A stretch of DNA of 64,000 bases from Antedon mediterranea (taxonomy: Eukaryota > Echinodermata > Crinoidea > Comatulida > Antedonidae): NCBI RefSeq assembly GCF_964355755.1, contig NC_092677.1, positions 16,958,101-17,022,100 of the forward strand, in the 5' to 3' direction. Made by a program: the position numbers and the translations under genes. The notes below the pieces were generated by a model. That model did no database searches, was not told the DNA's origin, and saw only the letters and a program-made list of their open reading frames with translations. This document shows, one piece after another, positions 57,349 to 64,000 of this stretch (the first letter of the stretch is position 1; each line of letters opens with the position of its first letter).

Positions 57349-60300
57349 CTAGTAAAAAATAAACAAAAGATATTTCTTGCCAAAAAACGCCGCTCGATTT
57401 TTAGACTAACAATGTTAATCATTCTTCTTTCTTCAGATATAATGATTCAGGGGTGTTGCCCTTAATTTCATACTACTACTGCTACTACTACTACTACTAC
57501 TACCGGACCCGGAATTTGATAGGCTTATATAGTCATAAAGTAGTTACATATTTGCAGGGCATTTTATCATTGTTCAATGTTTTGATGTTAGCTTAATTGT
57601 TAACATTGGTAAAAGAAGTAATACTGGCGCCAACGAATTTAACGACCTTCACAACCAAAATATTTCTTTGTAAAAATATTTATTTTAAATGGAACGCTAC
57701 AAAAATAATCATCCGCTTCATCACTGCATGAATACCTGATAACCAGACAAGAACGTATTTTTGTTACGTTTTACTATCAATCCATTTTCATATCCTTTGT
57801 TTGGTCACCTAGGTAGGGGTCCGGGACCGCGACAGAACGAGAACGGATGGGGACCCTCCAAAGAAATTGCATTTTATTTGTCAGGCATTTGTATGATTTG
57901 TTTTTATTTTTTTTAATGCGCCTTGAGCACTCTTGAGTGGTATGTGCGCTATAAAAATCCTGTTATTATTATTATTATATCACGCAATCCATTTTCAACA
58001 ATATAGTAGTATAATAATAACATTTTGATTGAATAGTTACAGTGTTGACTTTGAATAAACCATTGGTAATTTACTGAAAATCCAAAATGAACATAATAAT
58101 ATAATTATACTTATAGTTATAATACAGATAAAGAAACGCTCTACTACACATGATAAATAGATGTCGGTCGATACATTTCTGTCGACGACTAAAACAACGA
58201 CAATCAGCTAAATGTATTCGTGATTTCATCTCTGGCTTGTTACATTATCATGACACATTACCGGACGTCCCCTCCTCTGGCAATGAACGGCAGTACAGAT
58301 CTTGCCTATCTAGGCTCGTGTATGCCTACTACGTCATTCACAAATTACCCACGCATAGCAGTGTTACTAGCGCCATCATATTTTACGTCTAATGGATCAA
58401 GCATTCACACATGAACTTTGCGTTAAAAAAAATCATCGACAAACGAAATATAGCCTATATTCATTCCTGTTAAATATTAGGCATATTTCCAAGGCTAATA
58501 ATCGATTTGTTCATAATTATTGGGTTTTGCCGGGGGTTTTCCATAATCTAAGGCCAATTTTTAGGCCAAATCATAATTGTGCGTATAGTTTATACTTCAT
58601 ATTTATATATGTAGTGTCTACAGCCCTGGAGTCTTTGGGCAAAAATGTTTAAGAAAGCCGAGTATGGAAAGACAAGAGGACACTCGTACAAACTGTAAAA
58701 AGAAAAACCAAATCTGGACAGTAGGAAATTCTTCTACAGCCAGCGTGTAGTGAATGACTGGAACAACTTACCACAAAGTGCAATATCTGCTCCAAACCTA
58801 CTCTGCTTCAAGAAAGAGATAAATAAACACATGGGTTTATAATGGGCCAAAAAGCCCCCTTAACCCTGCCACACTCTATCGAAAGAAGATGGACTGTGGT
58901 GATTCAAGGTAAATTCAAGGTAATTTCAACCCTCTTAAAATAGTCATGCGACCGCCCATGTGATTTATTATTTCTGTTGAACAATCAGTAGTAAACATTT
59001 TGTGTAAATATCTGGCGTACTGTACAGAACAAAAAATACAATCATAAACTAAACTATTTTGATTTGATTTATTTCGGCATCAGTACATAAAAAATCACAG
59101 ACAAACAATTAAAAATAGCAAATATAAAAAACCATGAATAAAACAAGAAAGGATGCCAAGGATAACTCTTAAAAGTCCTCTACGGACTTGTTTCCAATGA
59201 GGTCCTTTGAAACAACAGCAAAAAGACATACAATGAAACATATAAAAATTACAAAAAAAACAGCAAAAGGACATCAAAAGAAGAAGAAGCGCTTATTAAA
59301 TAGTTTCAAGTGCTAGTACAGTATATGTACATATTCCAGGGTGGGAGCATTTTACTCTCTAATGACCCGGCCTACACACATAGACCTACTACCTCTAAGG
59401 ATAACGATGTAACATTAGAAGTCAATAGCACACATTGCCTGTTAATATTTTGTATCAACATTAAAATAAAGAAAGAATTATGAAAATCTGACTTGTAGTT
59501 TTCGAAATATAGGGTCCAAAACATCGCCGAAAATAATCGTTTTTAGCCACGAACGAAGTAAATAAATTGCGCTCAGTAGGCAATTGTATGAACTTTAAAA
59601 ATGACGGGTTATAGTAATATATTTTGTATATCAACATTGTAAAATTCAATCAAATATGATATTATGTGTTTATTAAATAAAAAAGTCTTTATTTAACCTC
59701 ATTCAAAGAATTTACATTATTTTCCCGACGTGTGTTTTTCAGCAGTCATCAGAGACAACGGCCCACGTGAGAAAAATCTTCCGCAGTCTGTTGATTCGCG
59801 TCAACCAATCAAAGGGCGAGAATCCACAATCGTTCAACCGTGAGCCCTCACAGACTCTCTTTTCCCAGACGTTTTTTGGGGTCCAGCAGCTTGGACCTAT
59901 CAATTAGTCGAGTTTACAAAATAACTGTCAGCCTTAGATAAATAACTTTTGGCGTTGATACAGTTTCTTACCGATTATATCCTCTGGGTTTTAGCTGGCT
60001 GGCTAAAGCCGCGGCGCGAAAAGTTCTTATACCTGTACTTCAGAAACGGATCACAATAATGACAGCGACAAAGTGCGTGTTATTTAAAGATAACTAGAGA
60101 TTCTAATAAGCTCTGGTTTAACTAGAACAAAATTACTACTAGCATTATAGTAATGGTTATAACTAATAATAATAAAAAATAAATAAATGTAAGTTGAAAA
60201 GATCAGACTGTGTTATGAGTTGAAAGAATTGTTTGAAAATATTTGGGAGTTGATTTAATTAAAATAGTCGTGCATGAAAAATATAGAAATTTAAAATGTT

Positions 60301-60651
60301 TTAATATCTAAGATGTTCAAGTTATTAAGTTAAAGGAAAGGAAATTTTTATGGGCTATATTAATGGCTTAATGAGAATGAGTACAAATGCAAAGAGCCCG
60401 TTTGTTAAGTTTAAAGGGTTTTTCTAATTTAGTAATATGTGTGGAAGTCCAGCGGCAAAAATCTTTATTTTAATATCTGTTGAGAAGGCAAAGACGAAAA
60501 CTCGGTGGAAGCTGTGAACATTATCTTGCAAAACCAACTTGCATAGAATTCTAAACAGTGTTTTGCAAGAATTTTGCTAAATAATAAAGAATTAACATTT
60601 TTCTTAAGAAATAACGTGAAAGAAAAGAGTAGATAACTTAGCTTAGCTTAC
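57349..60651. other. Intron 1 region of SLC17 copy C
   Basis: No host exon was found. It contains a TTA-tailed repeat end at 57.90-57.98 kb (ggtatgtgcgctataaaaat then a TTA run), a CTA triplet run at 57.47-57.50 kb and a LINE fragment at 58.66-58.86 kb. A CpG-containing stretch lies at 59.73-60.05 kb (acgtgtgtttttcagcag, aaccaatcaaaggg) that I could not identify. Confidence 0.55.
58660..58860 (+). pseudogene. LINE reverse transcriptase C-terminal fragment
   Basis: The frame gives YGKTRGHSYKL, a stop, NLDSRKFFYSQRVVNDWNNL, PQSAISAPNLLCFKKEINKH and MGL. This matches the TRGHxxKL...R.xFFSQRVVxxWNxLPxxVVxAxSxxxFKxxLD ending of many non-LTR elements. One in-frame stop; no upstream part. Confidence 0.7.
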
Positions 60652-60700
60652 CCCTGTGTGAAATTCTTCTTCACTTTTATTTGTAGCCTTCAAGTTTATT

Positions 60701-61939
60701 ATTGAAACATTGCACGCATGAACTAAATGCTATACTCCTCTAATAAAATACAACGCTGCTTTTAGCTGCTAGTATCTATTAGTCACGGTTGAAAGTCTGT
60801 CTATTGTCAGCTTATAACAAAAACACCTTGATTATAGGTTTCCGAACCGAAACTGTGTTTCCTTATACTTTATGCCTATTAGTGTTTATTTGCCATGCAA
60901 AATATCCTAACAAACTCACTATTGTTTCAAAGTCTGTAGCTGAGATTGGATCTATAAATCCAAAGGCAAATTACTTAAAATAATGACATGTTGCGGGTAT
61001 CAGTGGCTGAATCTCAATAAAAATAAGATAGATATAAAAAGATAAAGATAAAAATAAATATGCAAAAAGCTAAATCAAAACGATAAGGAAAAACAGCCAG
61101 AAAAAGTAGGAGAGCTTTCAGGCAACAACACTTCATCAATGTAAATGAGATTGGATAGATATATATAAATCATACGGTGAATTATAGAAACAGTGCCCAT
61201 ATTCGGAACATGATCTCATAATCGCGTCGAGCATAGCTCATTGGCGAAAGTTTCGTATTTTTTAGTTGTATAAAAAAATGTCTCTGGCGGGATTCGAACC
61301 TGCAACCTCTCGTTTACAGGGCGAGTATCATACTACTAGACCACAGAGCCATTCCTTAGGCTAGTTGGGGGAAGGGGGATCTCTAGTCAAACTTTAGAGG
61401 GGTCTACCAGGATCAAGGCAGTGTAAAAATAGTCTGTAATAGGTCATTTGGTATTTGGTGCTAAATCATATAACGTTGGTTGCTGGTGGTATCTACATTA
61501 TCTAAACTAGGCCAGATTGGGGAAGGGGGGTCTCTAGTTAAACTTTAGCGGTGCAGCAGACAATTAGTCTGTCGTTACCCATTTAGTATTGTATGAACAC
61601 AACTTGTTCATTTGGCATTAATTTTGAGTGGTACCTCACTCATCTATGCTATCGCCATTATAGGCCCTCCCTCGGGGGTCTGGCGGGCCTATTGCAGCAG
61701 ACAAAATGTCTGTCGTTGGTGATATTGGTACAAGGATGCCAATGGACATCCCATGGTGGTGAAATTAGGTGGTATCTCTCTCATCTAATTGGTGCCGATT
61801 TTTTAGCACCTTTCGGGATCCTCCGGGTCTAGACGTAGCAGGGGGTACCCGGCAGACTCCCATTTACATTGACTTCAAGTGACCCCCAACACATTTAAAT
61901 AGTCAGATATTGGTACCTAGTCTCTGGGCTGCCTGTCTA
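60701..61939. other. Rearranged spacer between two broken SLC17 first exons
   Basis: 60715-60850 resembles SLC17 5' flanking sequence (cgcatgaa..., aaaatacaacg, and cacggttgaaagt matching the copy A flank at 37.80 kb). A SINE lies at 61160-61350, then a duplicated phrase (gggggaagggg then tctctagt at about 61366 and 61519). A GC-richer block follows (61640-61930: gccctccctcgggggtctgg, ctccgggtctagacg) that is unlike the rest of the window and unidentified. Confidence 0.55.
61160..61350 (-). mobile_element. tRNA-derived SINE, family 2
   Basis: The minus-strand head ggctctgtggtctagtagta (A box) is followed by an anticodon loop CCTGTAA (UGU, Thr-like) and B box ggttcgaatcc (complement at 61290-61300). 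The cloverleaf has mismatches in the acceptor, anticodon and T stems and C instead of T before the anticodon. The body continues gaaactttcgccaatgagct, atgctcgacgcgattatg and ends in a TATATA tail. The same body forms the palindrome at 37.5 kb. Confidence 0.8.
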
Positions 61940-62013
61940 TTAAGATTCAGTCTCATACAATAAAAACAAAACGTTGCCATGGAACACATTACAGCTACTA
62001 GATAGCGCTTCAT
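61940..62013 (-). pseudogene. SLC17 first-exon fragment
   Basis: ATG at 62013 opens MKRYLVAVMCSMATFCFYCM then RLNLN, identical in type to exon 1 of copies A and B, and stops matching at 61940. Upstream, the 5' flank (62.10-62.35 kb) matches copy B's flank (acaatacaacgttacttatt, tattgggaaggccgtaatta). It is either the displaced start of copy C or a remnant of a further copy. Confidence 0.75.
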
Positions 62014-62413
62014 GTTGAAGATCTCTGTAGAAGTTGACAAATCAATCTTAGTGGATTGACTTCTTAAGTTTACACCTTTTGGCCATATTTCTAATATTTG
62101 TTATAGAAACGTTACTGTAGCCTAATAGGAATTTATTCATTTTTATACGCCTGCTATACATTTTATTAAACACTGCATGCATGAATTATATATATAATAT
62201 TCTTTAGACGACAATACAACGTTACTTATTTAAATCTGAAAAGTGTTTATTGGGAAGGCCGTAATTATTAAGCCTATTGTCAACTTATACAAAAGAAAAC
62301 TTTGACTATCTATTGATAATTTGAAAGAGAGATAATAACAATACAGTAAGCCTATGATAGGATTAATAAAATAATAGGTTTATTTAATATCTGACCAACA
62401 CCAACTCAATCCA

Positions 62414-63808
62414 CTATTTAGTATTCAAAACTTCGTCTGAAGTACTTTTAATAGTACTATAAGACTTCATTTCTTGTTTGGAAAAATGTTCGTTGAGAGG
62501 AAACTGCTCCTCTGCTTTCGCAAAAATCAAAAATATTGTCAGTCCAAATAACATGGCTCCACTAACTATCTTAAACATCAAAGACCACTGTTCAAATGTG
62601 TTCTGAAAAACAACGATATTAAAAATTGATTAACCCGAGGCCCCGAGGTGTAATATTGAAGGAATCATATCATTAAACATTCGTCTTTAAATATTGGTCG
62701 GATAGAATGATTTACTATGCAGGTACAAAATGAATGGGTAGTAGAAAAAGAAGGTCACTGTTATTCAAGTTAGCTGGTGATTTAGTATTATGCTAGTAGA
62801 CCTAGCAAACATTTCCTGAACTTGATAAAACTAATAATATAAATAATAAGAAAACTTACTGTGTCTTTTGTTAATTGCCCGATAATTGTTGGACCAAGAA
62901 CTCCAGAAACACTTGATAAAGTTGTCATAACTCCTACGATCACCCCGGAATAATGCTTCGTTATGTCCAATACGTTTGGAGTGATACTCGCATTAGTACA
63001 TACGGATATACCAAATGCCAGAATCAACAGCATCAGACATGATACAGCACTATGTTTGAAAAAGTCCATACAACTAAATAAAAGGGAAGGTAGCCCGATA
63101 CCTAAAAATAGTAATAATATATCATTATCATTACTTACATTTTGATTTCCATGCTTCCAAAACTTCTTCATGCAGTAGTTCAATTATTATTATTATTCCG
63201 CATCCAACAATGAAAAACTACAATTATAGGATTGCTAAACTATAATGTATCGTGCGTTTAAACTAAATCTCATTTGAGTCTAGGAAGGAACGTGCCTACG
63301 TTAACTACCAAGCTACAGCTCCATTATCCTATCATTGTATTTATGATAGTTGTTGGAAATGTTGATCAGTAATGTCAATTGTTTATAAAGTGTACAAAAT
63401 CTTACCCAAAAATGTAAACAGCTTCCTTGTTTGCAAAATAGTCAAATATTCACGACGAATACAGGCGTCTGCACATACGCCAGAAAGTAAGACGAAGCAA
63501 CAACTCACAATACCCAGACATGACGTAATCCACCCAGTCTGAACAGTAAGAAATCACAACTGTATATCACTTCAAATTTTAAACATCCTGTCTTAATGTA
63601 AAAAAGCGACAACTATTATGTTATGCAATTAATTTATGCAATCCATGTCTTAACTTACCGCTTCTAAATCAAATCCTAACATTTCTGTGATAAATGTCGG
63701 TGCTTCAGTAACAACAAAATAGAAACCGAAATTGTCGACAACGTTTACAATGACTACCGCCCAAACCGCCGACGATTGGAGTATACTCAACCATGGAACC
63801 GATATGTT
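62414..63808 (-). CDS. SLC17-family transporter, copy D (3' half, runs off the window)
   Basis: The last four exons are visible: 63808-63659, 63538-63406, 63101-62860 and 62602-62414, with intact acceptors, donors and phases. Protein marks are SSAVWAVVIVNVVDNFGFYF, VTEAPTFITEMLGF, SGVCADACIRREY, GPTIIGQLTKDT and LTIFLIFAKAEEQ, ending DEVLNTK. It is closest to copy C (same DFFKHSAVS, ILAFGIS and C terminus) but keeps the 12 codons and the exon 6 acceptor that C has lost. Exons 1-5 lie to the right of the window. Confidence 0.88.
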
Positions 63809-63859
63809 CTTAAAAAAAGCACACATGATTTAATAATTAATTTTAGTTTAGTGTCAACT

Positions 63860-64000
63860 AGAGCATCGGTAACAGCAGTAGCAGCAGTCGCAGAAGAAAT
63901 TGTGGCAGATGAGCAGCACGAGCAGTACAGAAGCAGTGGCAGGATCTGTAGTGATATGAGTAGTGGCAGTTGCAGGAGGAGTGGCAGGAGCAGTGGTGGA
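63860..64000. repeat. GCA-rich cryptic repeat in intron 5 of copy D
   Basis: agcagtagcagcagtcgcag and ggcaggagcagtgg mixtures up to the window edge, nearly matching copy C (gcagaagaaat, gtacagaagcagtggcagga). Confidence 0.8.

Larger units (their letters stand above)
52274..60700 (-). pseudogene. SLC17-family transporter, copy C (decaying)
   Basis: Exon homologues: 60700-60652 (only the end of exon 1, EEEFHTG before GTAAGC), 57348-57115, 56756-56666, 54833-54741, 54466-54333, 54092-53943, 53834-53702, 53610-53405, 52462-52274. Reading frame is kept inside exons, but three defects stand out. Exon 1 lacks its start and TM1 core. The exon 6 acceptor AG present in A, B and D is changed to AA before ACATATCG, and the next AG is out of frame. 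Exon 8 lacks 12 codons (the KHYSGVIVGVMT equivalent between LDIT and TLSS). There is also a codon insertion in exon 3 (WTSVPHERS). A recently inactivated copy is the simplest reading; transcription with exon-6 skipping is possible. Confidence 0.8.

Noticed and set aside
58150-58414. Overlapping 64-86 residue plus-strand frames
   Set aside because: No recognisable domain, no splice context, and no similarity to the neighbouring LINE fragment.
61280-61350. Functional tRNA-Thr gene
   Set aside because: Stem mismatches, C before the anticodon and a shared 3' body with a TA tail indicate a SINE head.

Overview
This is AT-rich nuclear DNA from an animal. Its genes are split into short exons by GT-AG introns, and it is crowded with LINEs, tRNA-derived SINEs, small DNA-transposon derivatives, a Ty3/Gypsy element, minisatellites and microsatellites. 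The gene types (an outer-arm dynein heavy chain, an animal alkaline phosphatase, a tandem SLC17 array) and the repeat content suggest a marine invertebrate deuterostome, most plausibly an echinoderm. That placement is inference. All host genes recognised lie on the minus strand. Exon models were built by hand from open frames, splice dinucleotides, phase continuity and remembered family sequences.

Region 1 (1-21.3 kb): the 5' part of an axonemal dynein heavy chain gene of the DNAH5/DNAH8 type. Nine phase-compatible exons encode the first ~508 residues, and the gene continues beyond position 1. Three separate candidate first exons (8.2, 14.4 and 21.1 kb) all end in phase 0 and share an SRL motif, which suggests alternative promoters. 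The long 5' introns hold two foldback (hairpin) elements, a pair of TTAA-flanked MITEs, SINEs and LINE scraps.

Region 2 (22.2-27.4 kb): a complete eight-exon alkaline phosphatase gene encoding 542 residues. All catalytic and metal-binding residues I checked are present at the expected spacing.

Region 3 (28.6-64 kb): a head-to-tail array of SLC17-family organic anion/phosphate transporter genes. Copy A (28.6-37.2 kb) and copy B (47.9-52.0 kb) are intact nine-exon genes. Copy C (52.3-60.7 kb) looks like a pseudogene: it has a damaged first exon, a lost splice acceptor and a 12-codon deletion. Copy D (from 62.4 kb) runs off the right edge. An orphan exon-1 fragment lies at 61.9 kb. Between A and B, a CR1/Jockey-type LINE sits in the 3' flank of copy B and was later split by a young Ty3/Gypsy LTR retrotransposon (41,515-46,022) with near-identical 136-bp LTRs and a 5-bp target duplication.

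The three host loci show no obvious functional link: ciliary motility, phosphate-ester hydrolysis and membrane transport. Alkaline phosphatase next to SLC17 (a family that includes Na/phosphate cotransporters) is suggestive for phosphate handling, but this is speculation. I found no CRISPR, operon or prokaryotic feature and no clear new multi-gene system. The most unusual structures are the palindromic foldback array at 12.1-13.7 kb, the head-to-head SINE-tail palindrome at 37.5 kb, and the alternative dynein first exons.
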